Assembly (NCBI RefSeq): GCF_000247695.1
Contig: NW_004624743.1
Span: 1,278,113 to 1,342,112 of the forward strand
DNA: 64,000 nucleotides
From: Heterocephalus glaber
Taxonomy: Eukaryota > Chordata > Mammalia > Rodentia > Bathyergidae
Direction of reading: 5' to 3'
The position numbers were made by a program, and so were the translations under genes. A model generated the notes under the pieces. It did not search any database. It was not told the origin of the DNA and saw only the letters and a program-made list of their open reading frames with translations. Positions 43,220-53,330 of the stretch are shown here, piece by piece (the first letter of the stretch is position 1; every line of letters begins with the position of its first letter).

Positions 43220-44335
43220 ATGGCCAGCTCCAACAGCCCGGGGGAGACAGCCCCTCTCCCACACCCCTGACGCAGCTCCTGACCCCACCACAAGGCTCTG
43301 GGGCCTAGGCTCACCATTGCCATGCTGGAAATCAGCTCCCCTTCCCCCTCCTGCTGGGGCTCCCTCCCCTCCCTGAACATCACCCGCCACATCCCAGGGC
43401 CACTGACCACACAGAAGCTTCAAGACCTCCTCAGGGGCCTCAGAGATGTTCTTCAAAGCGTGGCAGCCCTCAGGGGAGTCGAAGAAGCAAAAGAATCTTC
43501 TGAGGAAACCAAGATTTCTAAAGATGGGCCAGAACATCAAGAAAAAGCCGGAGGACTGGATAAGGCTGATAGAGTGGTGTCGGAAAACCTGCTGATTTGT
43601 TTAGACCTAGGGGAGAAATAGGGGCTCGTATTGGAAAACCAGAACCCTAAGAATGCTGGACACCTTTCTGCAAGGGATTGGGAGAAGCATCCGGAAGGCA
43701 AAAGAGCCCTTACCAGAGCTCAGCTGAGTAAGGAAGGAGGAGAAGGGTCCCTTGGGGTCCAAGAAGAAAATGCTAAACTCCAGGACAACATGGAGCAGCT
43801 CCTGCAGGAAGCAGAGCACTGGAGCCAGCAGCATATGGAGCTCAGCGAACTCATCCGATCCTACCAGCAGTCTCACAGGGTCAGGTGGGCAGCTCTGGAC
43901 AGCCAGGCCCAGCTCCAAAGCCAAGCACACAGCCACGTGTCTGCCCAGCAGACGCTGGAGGAGGCGGTGAGAAGGCTGAACCACGACACCCACGCCCTAC
44001 ACCTGGTCACGGCCCTGCTGGAGAACCAGTGTCAGATCCTACAGCACAGAGTGCAGACCCTCAAGGAGTCCTACCGGGCCTGGCAGGGGACGTCCCCTGA
44101 GAAGCCACTGCAAAGAAACCACCCACAGGCCAAGAGAACCCAGGCACCACCAGAAGCAGAGCGCATAGAAAGCAGTGGGCAGAGCTTGCCTTGCCTGCCA
44201 GGAGCCTTTCAGAAGAAAGAGCAGGTCTGCAGGAGCTCAGACTCTTGTCTGAACAAGAAAACTCACAACCAGTTCAACACTCGAATTGCAAGAGCTCTCA
44301 TGGGAAGAAAGAGGCCAGCCAGCGGCTTCAGGTAG
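43220..44335 (+). pseudogene. SPZ1: SPZ1 (spermatogenic leucine zipper 1), interrupted by three in-frame stops
   Basis: SPZ1 is a testis-expressed nuclear bHLH-zipper factor encoded by one exon, placed between SERINC5 and ZFYVE16 in human. Here a single phase runs 372 codons from ATG 43220 (MASSNSPGET...) to TAG 44333-44335, close to the roughly 380 residues that I remember for rodent SPZ1. Conserved stretches include PRLTIAMLEIS, a coiled segment with EENAKLQDNMEQLLQEAEH, and a second coil with LENQCQILQHRVQTLKESY. The C terminus ends NTRIARALMGRKRPASGFR. The phase carries TGA at 43268-43270, TGA at 43280-43282 and TAG at 43619-43621, with no frameshift. ATG 43322 would give a 99-residue product stopping before the zipper; ATG 43790 would give about 181 residues holding both coils but no N terminus. 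I read it as a recently inactivated single-copy gene. Sequence error or a null allele in this individual is the alternative. Confidence 0.82.
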
Positions 44336-44646
44336 GAAACCCCAAAAGCAGACGAAGAGAGGAACCTTCCAAAACAACATCTCACCCTCCAGCTTCAGCA
44401 AGTCAATCATCAGACCTGGGATAGGTCTTCTGGCTGAACATGAAAGAGCTGTGTATTCAGAAGACGCGCCCTTTCATCAGTCGTTATCTCAGTGGCACTG
44501 TTAGGCTGATCCCTGGCGAACAGGGGAGGCATCGGGGTTACAGCTCCTCCTCACCTGTACAACTGACGTGGCGTTTGTGGGTGTTAGATAGAGGTCCTGT
44601 GGCACATTAATGGAGAGAGAGATGTCGCTGGTTCAATTAAGATCTA
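44336..44646 (+). other. SPZ1: SPZ1 3' flank
   Basis: Sequence between the SPZ1 stop and the polyadenylation signals. No repeat recognised, consistent with a former 3' UTR. Other frames stay open for short stretches; not supported as coding. Confidence 0.5.
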
Positions 44647-44662
44647 AATAAAAAACAATAAA
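44647..44662 (+). terminator. SPZ1: two polyadenylation signals downstream of SPZ1
   Basis: AATAAA at 44647-44652 and again at 44657-44662, about 315 bases after the SPZ1 stop, followed by a T-rich stretch from 44,672. They suit a short 3' UTR. Confidence 0.65.
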
Positions 44663-44939
44663 AAGTAACAGGTTTTTTTTCTTTATTTCATTATTATCTA
44701 AGGGAAGGGAGGTTATAGGTCAATAGTCCGTGATGCTGTAGCTGTAATCTTTGAAAGTTTGCTTTGTAAATTTATTTTGTCTTACTATACACTGATGTAT
44801 GGGATTTGGTAGGATGTCCCTCAACTCCTCAGCTACTGGGCCATGGGCACAGTGGGTAGCAGTCTAGCTGAGGTATTTGGGGAAGGAGCCCTCAATGTTT
44901 TGGGGAGAATACAAGTGTTTGTAGCTTTTGGTTTTGTTT

Positions 44940-45026
44940 TGGGTTTTTTTGGAACTGGGATTGAACTCAGGACCTTCCACTTGCGAGGCAGGCGGTGGAA
45001 TTACTGAGCTAAATCCCCAGCCCTAG
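44940..45026 (-). repeat. ID SINE, antisense
   Basis: 'ttttggaactgggattgaac', 'tcaggaccttccacttgcga', 'ggcaggcggtggaattactg', 'agctaaatccccagccc'. Confidence 0.93.
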
Positions 45027-45419
45027 CTTTTGATTTTTGCTGGAGAAGTTCCTCCAAGTGGGGACTGCAGAGTTACCCAGGAATAAAGCAATATTTTCCA
45101 GTAAAGGAGTGGGATTTCTGATTCTAGAAAAGATGGAGCAGACTCATTTTCCCTTAGTCTTCTCATTAATTAAAGTAAAAGCCCTGGACATTCTATGTGA
45201 AGCAAACATAAGGTGACTCTGGAAGTGGAGAGACAGAGGTAAAAGAGGACAGAGATCGCAGTACTTATGGGCAGCATGATGTCGAGTTCCCTGGTTTTCT
45301 GCCTGCATCTCACATATTCTGAGCTGGCAGCCTTCAGAAATGCCAGTGTATGTAGACAAATACCTGAATAAAACCTACTTTCTCCTGCCAAAAAATAAAG
45401 AAAGAGCCTGGCAAAATAG
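45027..45419. other. intergenic, no element recognised
   Basis: Possibly the left half of an old element into which the LTR at 45,420 inserted. I cannot name it. Confidence 0.4.
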
Positions 45420-45817
45420 AAATTGTTGTGGTCTGGATCTAAAACATTCCCCCAAAGCCTCCTGTGTTCAGAGATGGAGCTTTTGGAAAGCAATTGGATC
45501 ATGGGAGTGCTGTGCTCATCTGTGGACTCATGCTGTAATGAGTTCATAGCTTAAGGTGCTATTAGAAACAAACCCTGGTTACAAGAAGGGATCGCTGAGG
45601 CATGACCCAGAAGGGAGTATTCTCTGGCTCCCCTCCTCTGCTTTCTGGCTGCCCTAGGTTGAATCCTCCAACAGGTCCTCCTACCATGACATTCCTTCCT
45701 CAGAGCCAACTGGCCATGGACTGAACCCTCTGAAACTATGAGCCAAATAAACTACCCCTCCTTTAAGTTGCAGAGGGCAGGTATTTTATCCCTGGGACAG
45801 GAAAGTGACTGATACAG
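45420..45817 (+). mobile_element. MaLR-type solo LTR, best-preserved copy
   Basis: It begins 'tgttgtggtctggatctaaa' and ends 'aaagtgactgatacag', with 'ttggatcatgggagtgctgt', 'cctcctctgctttctggctg', 'ccatggactgaaccctctga' and AATAAA in 'gagccaaataaactacccc'. Length and order fit a complete solo LTR. It can serve as the reference for the LTR pieces at 4.4, 17.6, 23.7, 25.7, 34.2 and 47.3 kb. Confidence 0.85.
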
Positions 45818-46821
45818 AGATCTTCTGACAAAAACTGAACTAACCCATCCAAGTTGCATGGAAAATGCTGTATCTCTACTCCCATCCCCTCACCCTGCCA
45901 TCGGGAAATACTGAATGGAGAGGCTAGACTTTCTTTGCAGTCTCAGAACCAGAACACACCTATCAGCACCTAGGTCCTCATAAACTGCACCTTTGTAGCA
46001 GAGTAGAACCCACCAAGATGATGTACAGCTCCTCAGGAGAAGGGCTGAATTGACTCCGGGCAGGGGTTAGTGGTTTCTTCTGGGAGACTCTAATTGTTGG
46101 AAGAGAAAAACACCCAGCCCAAGGTGCCACTCCAGAAAGGAATCTGCCTGAGGCCTTTACTTGCAGTGAGAAATATCTTTAAGGCGATTTCCTGCGTGGG
46201 TGGGGCTTGTAGAAGAACATCTGGACAGTGACGGATGGTGCTGACGAGGTACACCGATGGTAAGTCCAGTCCTTGGAGCTGCCTCAACCCAGGACCTTCA
46301 TGTAATGCTGAATGTTCCTTTTCTTTGCAATACATCAACAACCCCGACTTCTGGACCCTGGGGACTTGTATTATCCGGCATCGCTCCTTTCCTTCAGGCT
46401 CTGCTTGCTCCTGATTAGTTTCTAATTGTCCCATTCAATCTCTTTCTGCTTCCCAGAGAGCAGTGTGACCTTGGTCTAGAAAGCCAGGGACTCTTCTAGC
46501 CACTGGCCCTTGGTCCCAAAGACAGTTACGACTTCACTTTGTGAAGGAAGAAGGTGGGTACTGGACAAGTCAGGACCCACAGCGCCTTCCTACCACAGAG
46601 GGCTGCTTTCATTTTGCCGTCTTTGTTTCGTTCAGTATAAAGCACCTCGTACTTCTCTATTGGGACGGTCCAAACAGCCTCAGAAGCATAGACAGCTCAA
46701 AGGCCACAACGTGCAACTCCTGGGATAATTCACCTAAGCACCGGGGAGACCCCCTCTTTCTGGAGCAATTCCAGATAAGTTCAAGAAATAAATGTGAAAG
46801 ACCACAATTTAAAAGGACTTT
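45818..46821. other. intergenic; unassigned 114-codon minus-strand frame
   Basis: No repeat family recognised. On the minus strand 46,090-46,434 is open for 114 codons (MGQLETNQEQAEPEG..., LPSVYLVSTIRHCPDV). The wording is faintly retroelement-like to me, but I cannot place it in a family and assign no function. Confidence 0.3.
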
Positions 46822-46911
46822 AGGGGCTGGGGATTCAGCTCAGTGGTTCCGCCGCCTGCCTCAAAAGCAAGCGCAAGGACCAGAGTTCGATCCCCATCAC
46901 CAAAAAAAAAA
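46822..46911 (+). repeat. ID SINE with 13-bp target duplication
   Basis: ggggctggggattcagctca, gtggttccgccgcctgcctc, gagttcgatccccatcacc, poly-A. Exact AAAAGGACTTTAG on both sides. It has a small internal duplication 'aaaagcaagcgc'. Confidence 0.96.
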
Positions 46912-46926
46912 GGACTTTAGAAGACT

Positions 46927-47240
46927 TTGATGGGGTGCTTGTTCTTACTATATCACGAACTGTTTTTGTTTATTTTAATCTGTGGAACTGCTGCGGTTTG
47001 GTGGGAAAAATACAGAAATCCAAGAACTCTGAACATCAAGAAACTTTCATTTATCACTGCGAAGGGAAAAATCGACAAGGAATTTTGGATGAATTTGGCC
47101 TTTATCCTACAGGGATTAACCAAGAAACAAGTCTTAAAATTACTATTACTTGGGCGAGAGGATACTGATAATAGCCATGGATGCGTAAAACTTCCAAAAG
47201 TGTTTGATTTTTATTGGAATTTGACCCTCAGGTAGTAAAT
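46927..47240 (+). other. unassigned overlapping open frames
   Basis: Two plus-strand frames overlap here. One of 102 codons ends KVFDFYWNLTLR; one of 77 codons contains FIYHCEGKNRQGILDEFGL and stops at 47,168. The second has a protein-like rather than low-complexity composition, so a retrocopy or transposase fragment is possible, but I recognise no family and see no promoter or splice context. Confidence 0.25.
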
Positions 47241-47299
47241 AGCAAAAGTATAAAAAGGTGGGACTTGGAGTGGTCAGTGCTGGTTCTGGTCCAGATTTT

Positions 47300-47382
47300 C
47301 ACTGACGTGTAACCTTCTCTTCCTCTAAGTTGTGGGTGTCCCCTTTTGTGTCCCTGCAGCAGGAAAGCTGACTGACACACCC
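47300..47382 (+). mobile_element. MaLR LTR 3' fragment
   Basis: 'ccttctcttcctctaagttg', 'tgggtgtccccttttgtgtc', 'gcaggaaagctgactgacac' matches the end of the LTR at 45.4 kb. Confidence 0.7.
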
Positions 47383-47430
47383 CTATATTTTTAAGGGTTT
47401 CATAGATTGTGGTCTTACATTTAATCTTCT

Positions 47431-47507
47431 AAGGCTGGAGAGAGGTGGATCGGTGGTAGAGCACTCACCTGATGTGTGGCAGTCCACGGTTCAGCCTGCA
47501 CAGCCCC
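47431..47507 (+). repeat. ID-like SINE, diverged
   Basis: 'aaggctggagagaggtggat', 'cggtggtagagcactcacct', 'ggttcagcctgcacagcccc'. It is opposed 14 bases later by an antisense ID. Confidence 0.7.
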
Positions 47508-47520
47508 TCTATGGTAGATT

Positions 47521-47597
47521 TTTTGGGGGTATCAGGGATTGAACTCAGGACCTTGCACTTGAGAGGCAGGCATCACTGAGCTAAATCCCTGGCCCAC
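47521..47597 (-). repeat. ID SINE, antisense
   Basis: 'tttgggggtatcagggattg', 'aactcaggaccttgcacttg', 'agaggcaggcatcactgagc', 'taaatccctggccc'. Confidence 0.9.
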
Positions 47598-47723
47598 TAC
47601 TGTAGATTTTTCATCTATTTTCAGTTGATTTCCTCCAAATCCAGCCATAACACCTAAAACTACAATTCTACTAACTTCCTCTCCGCTTTCTGTGTAAGAG
47701 CTGGCCGTAATGAAATACCTTGT

Positions 47724-47800
47724 GGTTTGGTTTGGCTTGTGGTGCTGGGAATGGGACCCAGGCCTCACACGTGCTAGGCAAGCACTCTGCCACATCCGCC
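47724..47800 (-). repeat. ID SINE, antisense, older subtype
   Basis: 'gtggtgctgggaatgggacc', 'caggcctcacacgtgctagg', 'caagcactctgccacatccg'. It is of the 'gctaggcaagcgct' subtype also seen at 3.8 and 50.7 kb. Confidence 0.8.
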
Positions 47801-48605
47801 TAAGTAAAAATGTAAAAACAGATTTTTGTATGCAGTCTTGTTCAATGCTTTAAATAAGCTTTAAGTATTACTCCTTCAAAGTCTCCCTTGTAGTGTTAAT
47901 TAATGCCATTTATGCTTCTCTTTCCAGTAGGCATTTTTATTGTGAAAGAATCCCTGGCTTGTGGGATTTCATGTGAATCAAGGCACGCGGTGCCGTCTGA
48001 CTGGCTTCCCGTTCATGGAGCGTCTTCCTTAAGAACACGACATTCCTGTATCATGGGAGGGAAGTCACGGTGTCCTGACTCGTCTGGTGGCTGCATGATG
48101 CTGTGCTTTAGATCACAAGGCTCAGTCCCCGAGTCGGGTCCAGCTTCCACTCTGGACTTAGGAAAGAGGCTGCGATTCCCACCCAAAGCTGTGCTCTTCG
48201 GCTTTCACGCTCCTGACCCTGCCTTAGGGTGAGTAAAGCACCCAGGCCCCAGAAGCCACACCGTGCCACAGAGCATTTCCTCTCTTGGCCCAGGAGTCCA
48301 GTTCCTTTCCTTTTCCTGCCACCTGCCCGCCTGGCTCTTAAGAACAGTACCGACCTCCCAGTGCCTTGGTTCTTCATCATGACCGCCATGGGGAGCAGGG
48401 TGACCCTAAACTTTCCCTTTCCCCTGCCATTGGGGCAATCATGGGCTTGGCCCAGACTTCACGACGGATATCGTAGGAGTGAGGATGACCGTGTGCTGTA
48501 TTTTCTTGACCCAACTCTGAAAGATTTATAGCTGAACAAGTCAAATCTTATTCTGATGGTAGATCAAAGGCAGGGACCAATATCTGTATTTCAGAAGATA
48601 ATTTG
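47801..48605. other. intergenic, no element recognised
   Basis: Nothing assignable to a gene or repeat family. Confidence 0.45.
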
Positions 48606-48700
48606 GGGGCTGGGGATGTAGCACAGTGGTTCCAGCGCCTGCCTCACCAGCGCAAGGTCCCGAATTAGATCTCTGGCACCAAATAAATAAATAAATAAAA
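48606..48700 (+). repeat. ID SINE with (AAAT)n tail
   Basis: ggggctggggatgtagcaca, gtggttccagcgcctgcctc, gaattagatctctggcacc, then (AAAT)4. B box mutated. Confidence 0.92.
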
Positions 48701-50741
48701 GGATAATTAAGCTCTAAAGCAATAGAATAATGTGTATTAGCAAGTATAATTTTTGGCTGTAAATAATTTCTGTCTGGGAACTAGATTGGTCTCCTTACCC
48801 AGTCACATATATTGGGTTAGGCTACATTTTTTCCCATAGTAAATGAGTATCTTGCATGCAGCAATAGAATTTGAAAAAGACTAATTTAAAACTAAAGTCT
48901 TAAAGTCAGAGAAAAATAGATGTTCATGGTTGTCTGCTATAAACTGTAAAGAATTAAGAGATTTGCCTTTTATTTGTGTATACATTTGAAAAGACCTAAC
49001 ACATTCATGTCTAATTTGTTTGTCGCTCTTCACTGTTTCTTAAACTTCAGGCTGGAGTTAGTGGTATCATTTCCTTATTCTCTTTGTAACTGTAGGTTTT
49101 TATATTTTCTAGTGGTTTTTTTCCCCACTACTCAGCAGCTTTGCTTTCCCTTGCAGCTTTTTTCCGGAAGCCTCTGTCACTCTTTATATTGTATAAATGG
49201 TGGATTTGGTAGTTTAAAAGGCCAAGGCCTCATTTACTTCAAATTCTTTCTCTTTCCAATTTGTTTCACAAGCCTGCTGCCTTCTTACTCATTTTCTAGT
49301 ATAAGAAGAAAGCTCTCATTACTTTTGTTAGTCTTATTAATGTCATTTTTCCATTTCAAATATTGGAAAATTTTGTTTTGTGTATATGGATACAAATGGA
49401 GAGCCAAGAGCTGTGTAGTAAATCAGTATTCAATGATTTTCTGTGTGAATGATTTATCTAATTCAGATTCGAGATCACAGATAACAGTATCCTGAGAGTC
49501 CTCATCTATGCAAACGCATTTGATAATTTGTTATGTTAAAATGACAAAAATGAGAACTTCGGATGTGTTTTTCCCAAGTCCCTTGAACTTGTGCTTTATG
49601 TATAATTTTATGAGTAACTCTTGGGCTATAATGTAAAAAGCGGAACCAGTTTCAGATGGCCAGTAGGTAACAGTGTGAGAAGCTGGTAGGGACCGTGGTC
49701 AACTAGAGCAAGTCAGTACTTCCCAAGGGCACCCAATCAACAGACTGAAAGCCACTTTGCCTGCCAAACAAGATATTTCAAAGCTGCCTGTTTTATAACC
49801 TTTGACCTGAATTTTTTAGGGGTCTGAAATTAATAAAGAAATAGAATTGTAAATTTAAAAAGTCTTATACCCTACATTTGCGGAATGTGAATATTAACAT
49901 TTTTATTTGAATATTCTTTTCTATTTGTAGATCTATTTTGTGTGAGTGTATGTGCGTGTCTGTGTTTCAATTTTATCTGTGGACATCTGTCCTGCATATC
50001 TACCTGTAAGCCTTATTAAATTCTTATTTTCTGCATCTTCTCAGCTCAGACTTTCCTGTTAGTATGCACTTTCATGCTTTTCTTCCCTCGTTGACTTTTT
50101 TCTTTTTATCCTAAATACATTTCTATAATTTGTCTAAGAGAAGCATTTTTCATATACTTTTAGACATGGGACTGCTTTTTCTCAGATAAAATCTTATGAT
50201 GAGCTGTTTTACAGTGTGAATGTAATTTATAACATCAAATACTAGCATGGATTGCTAGCAAATGAATCAGCAAGAATAAGAAAGTTGTTTTAATAAGAGC
50301 AAATATGAAATCAGGAGTCATAGATGGCCTTGGCATATAATTTATGTGTGGATTTGTTCTGACTGTTAAGCACAGAAACACTCAGATCCATCCACACTCG
50401 GACAGGTCACTAACAACTTGACCGTGTGGATGCTCTTCAGCTGGACAGACGCCAGAGGAAGCATCTTCCAGGGCCGAACTGAAATGAATTACTGTCGATG
50501 ACCTCACACAATTGAGAGTTCAAATTGTTTTCTAAATCACAGCTGTGGTGTGAAGTTCTACTCAAATAGTCACAAACCCCTGAAGACCCTCCAGAGAATC
50601 TCAAGGTTCTGTCAAACTCCGTTTGAAAACCAGAGACGCAGGGTACTGGACCATGGGGCAGAGAAAGTGTCTCAAGTCTCCTGGGCTTCACAAGGGAGGT
50701 CTGATGCATGTCTGACTGTGTGAGGTGGTTTGTTTTCAAGT
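48701..50741. other. AT-rich intergenic sequence, no element recognised
   Basis: About 2 kb of A/T-rich DNA. A 173-codon plus-strand frame at 48,974-49,495 is rich in Phe, Leu and Ser, as T-rich DNA gives by chance, and starts at a non-ATG codon; I do not support it. Confidence 0.5.
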
Positions 50742-50829
50742 AGTTTTGTTTTTGATTTTGCACTGGGGACTCACCCAGGGGCTCACACATGCTAGGCAAG
50801 TGCTCTGCCATTGAGCTACACCCCCAGGT
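50742..50829 (-). repeat. ID SINE, antisense, older subtype
   Basis: 'tttttgattttgcactgggg', 'actcacccaggggctcacac', 'atgctaggcaagtgctctgc', 'cattgagctacacccccagg'. Confidence 0.9.
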
Positions 50830-50934
50830 CAACAAGTAGATACTTTTAATGAAGGATTAGAAATGCAGCATATATGTGGGAAAAACTCCAAGTCAGAGCA
50901 CCTAAACATTTCCAATGAATTGAGGACCTACTAC

Positions 50935-51140
50935 TTACTACACTCTCTGACAAGTGCTTCATAAAAACAACCCAGTTTAACTCTCTCTGTGAAGCGCTGC
51001 ACTGTAAAGGGCTGCTACAGACAGCCCCATTTTATGGGTCAGAATACTGAGGCTTCCAGCAGGTAGTTTGCTCAAGGTAACACAATTATCCATTAGGGAG
51101 CCAGAATTCAACCCAGATTATTTGATACAGACCCCTGTGG
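50935..51140 (-). repeat. MIR, antisense
   Basis: 'gtttaactctctctgtgaag', 'ccccattttatgggtcagaa', 'tactgaggcttccagcaggt', 'gctcaaggtaacacaattat', 'gccagaattcaacccagatt' follows the MIR complement through core and 5' end. Confidence 0.8.
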
Positions 51141-51384
51141 TCATAGCTATTTGGTAGAAAGTTAATGCACTAAATTTGCATAGCACTGTGGATTGAAAAG
51201 CCTCAAGTTAATAAGTGTGACACCAACAAGAACTATGTCCATGACCTAGGCCAATCCTGATGAGTGACCGGGACCCTTTCCACAAGTGTGGGCTGAGAAA
51301 TGACTTCAGCCTTCCTGTTTTAAGCTGGGTATGTGAGTGGTGAGTGTGATTACTGCTCGCTTTCTGTTATTATTTTAACATTCT
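51141..51384. other. intergenic, no element recognised
   Basis: Nothing assignable. Confidence 0.4.
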
Positions 51385-51480
51385 AAAGGACTTTTATTTT
51401 GTAGTCCATGTTTGCGGTATACAATGATTGCATGCATCGTGAGGAGTCCGTGTATGGAAGCAGCATATCTTAATTCTACT
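51385..51480 (-). mobile_element. L1 3' terminus, antisense
   Basis: 'ttattttgtagtccatgttt', 'gcggtatacaatgattgcat', 'gtgaggagtccgtgtatgga' matches the first part of the antisense L1 ends at 8.57 and 62.95 kb. Confidence 0.6.
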
Positions 51481-52591
51481 CCCTTCCATCAGAGTCTATT
51501 AACCAAAAAAATATTTAATGAAACAGCCCTTTGAGGCTATTTTATGGGTCTTTTTGGCAATTTTATGGCAATTTTAGCTTTTTTGCATTGGATTTTTTAA
51601 CCAAAACATAAAAACATAAAAACAGCATAAAATAACAAAATTATAACAGAAGAGGTCTTGAAATTTAAACAAAGCAGGTCATATTCTTTGGAGATTGTGG
51701 TTTTGCTAATCCTTCAATATACAAAGCAATTCTAATTTATTTTATTCAATAGAATCCATATGTGTAAACTAATAATGCCAACCAAATCATAATTTAAACA
51801 TATTCATTCATCATTTTCAAGAAAGATTAAAATTTAGAGTATATTTAAATGTTTGTTATTGTAGTATTCAAGTTCTGAAAAAACAATTCTAAATATATTA
51901 TTACATTTTTAAACTTTAACCTTAATTCTAATATTTCCTGTCCATATATAATGAGATATAGAAATGATAAATTTCCTTTAACATTAAAAAATATATAACA
52001 CAGTAGAAGAGGTCTCTTTTCTTAAAGGATTTTACCACAAGGGAGATCTTCTACTGTATCAGTATATTTATATACAATATAATAAATTAGAGCATCAATC
52101 ATAAAAAGAAAGGTAAAATGAGTTTGCAAAGCTTGAGTACTTGGTGTGGCTGATCATTTAATCTGCCTCCTAACTGTGCCATAAAGCATAATCTATTAAT
52201 TTTTTATAATTATTTAATGAAATGGTCCTTTTGGATACTTTTAGTTTTATAGATCTTCCAAAACTAAAGCAGTCCAAATAAAACCAAAGCAAACCAAAAG
52301 AGGGTAGATTTCATAACTTTCAAAACGCAGAAGCAGACCAATTTCTCAAGACACAGTATTAGGTTTGAATAGCAATTTCTGACAAGCCACCTGGCAAGGC
52401 CATTGAGCAGTAAAATGATCTTCGTGACAGTTTATAGTATGGAAACAGAGTAACATCAAAATTCAATTCACTAGCAGTGGCTTAGCAAGGGCCTAAGTGA
52501 TGAAGTTCAAGCACTGAAACTTCTTGAGGTCTAACTGGATTCGAGGACAATGCCTAGGGAGACTCTGGAAAACATTACCCTGGGTGACTTC
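51481..52591. other. AT-rich intergenic sequence
   Basis: Very A/T-rich. Two imperfectly similar blocks, near 51,500 ('tctattaacc ... atttaatgaaacagccct') and 52,190 ('tctattaatt ... atttaatgaaatggtcct'), may be a decayed direct repeat. No family named. Confidence 0.4.
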
Positions 52592-53330
52592 TCAAAAATT
52601 AATTCTTTCAGCTAAGCCTTTGATAGAACTTCCACGGTAAAAGTAAAAAGTAAACCCTGGGGAGGACCCAGGAGTGCTTCTTCCGTGCAGCCGTGGAGAA
52701 GCAGAGGCTTGGGAGGCGCATGGTCTAGTTTCGTGCGGCCCGGTGGACCGGACCGTCCTGGCCACCCCTACCAGGCCCTGCGGAAGGCAGAGCTGAGTGC
52801 TGCCGCAGGAGGCGGAGATGGGTTCCTCCTGCCCTGTGTTGACCTGGTGCTCGCTGCACCGAACAAGACCCACAACAATCATTCGGTCTGAAAAATTTTT
52901 AAAATAAAGATAGACAAATTTCAACCATGTTCCATGGAGAGTAAGGGCACAACTCCAAAATGAGGAGTACTGAGAATTAAACTGGATTCTTTCCTCCCGG
53001 TCCAGCTCCATACCTACGCCCTGGCGCCCTGATGGAAGCTGCTTTCCCCCTTCATGTGTCCTTACCCACGAGGGAAGCTGCTGAGTGTAGGGTGATTGTG
53101 TAGGCAAAGGCTCAAAATGACTGATGGACTGATCGGCTGGGCCTCTTGTTCCTCCGCGTTCTGCCCCAGCGAAAGTCATGCTGGCCCTTCATTGGGTTTC
53201 TAAGAAACCGGGGGAGCACGCTGGACCCATCTGAGCTTGGGACAGCCCAGCTGGCTCCACTGTCAGGCAGCATCAGCCCAGGACTCAGACCTGTCTGAGC
53301 AAGAAACAGATGCCTGCTTAGCCTCACTGA
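52592..53330 (-). other. GC-rich patch with a 195-codon minus-strand open frame
   Basis: A sharp rise in GC within AT-rich surroundings. On the minus strand 53,179-52,592 is open for 195 codons from an ATG, and an overlapping frame runs 53,327-53,112. I recognise no domain; the composition and abrupt edges suit an old LTR or other inserted element better than a gene. Not annotated as coding. Confidence 0.3.

Noticed and set aside
43176..43376. A different phase at the SPZ1 5' end that avoids both TGA codons (…SHTPDAAPDP…)
   Set aside because: It looked like evidence for compensating frameshifts, but the original phase aligns better to SPZ1 on both sides (MASS… and PHHKALGPRLTIA), so two nonsense codons are simpler.
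44286..44504. 72- and 77-codon frames overlapping the SPZ1 C terminus
   Set aside because: They are out of phase with the conserved SPZ1 reading and extend into the 3' flank; no independent support.
48974..49495. 173-codon hydrophobic plus-strand frame
   Set aside because: Its Phe/Leu/Ser-rich composition is what T-rich DNA gives by chance; it lacks an ATG at its start and any recognised family.
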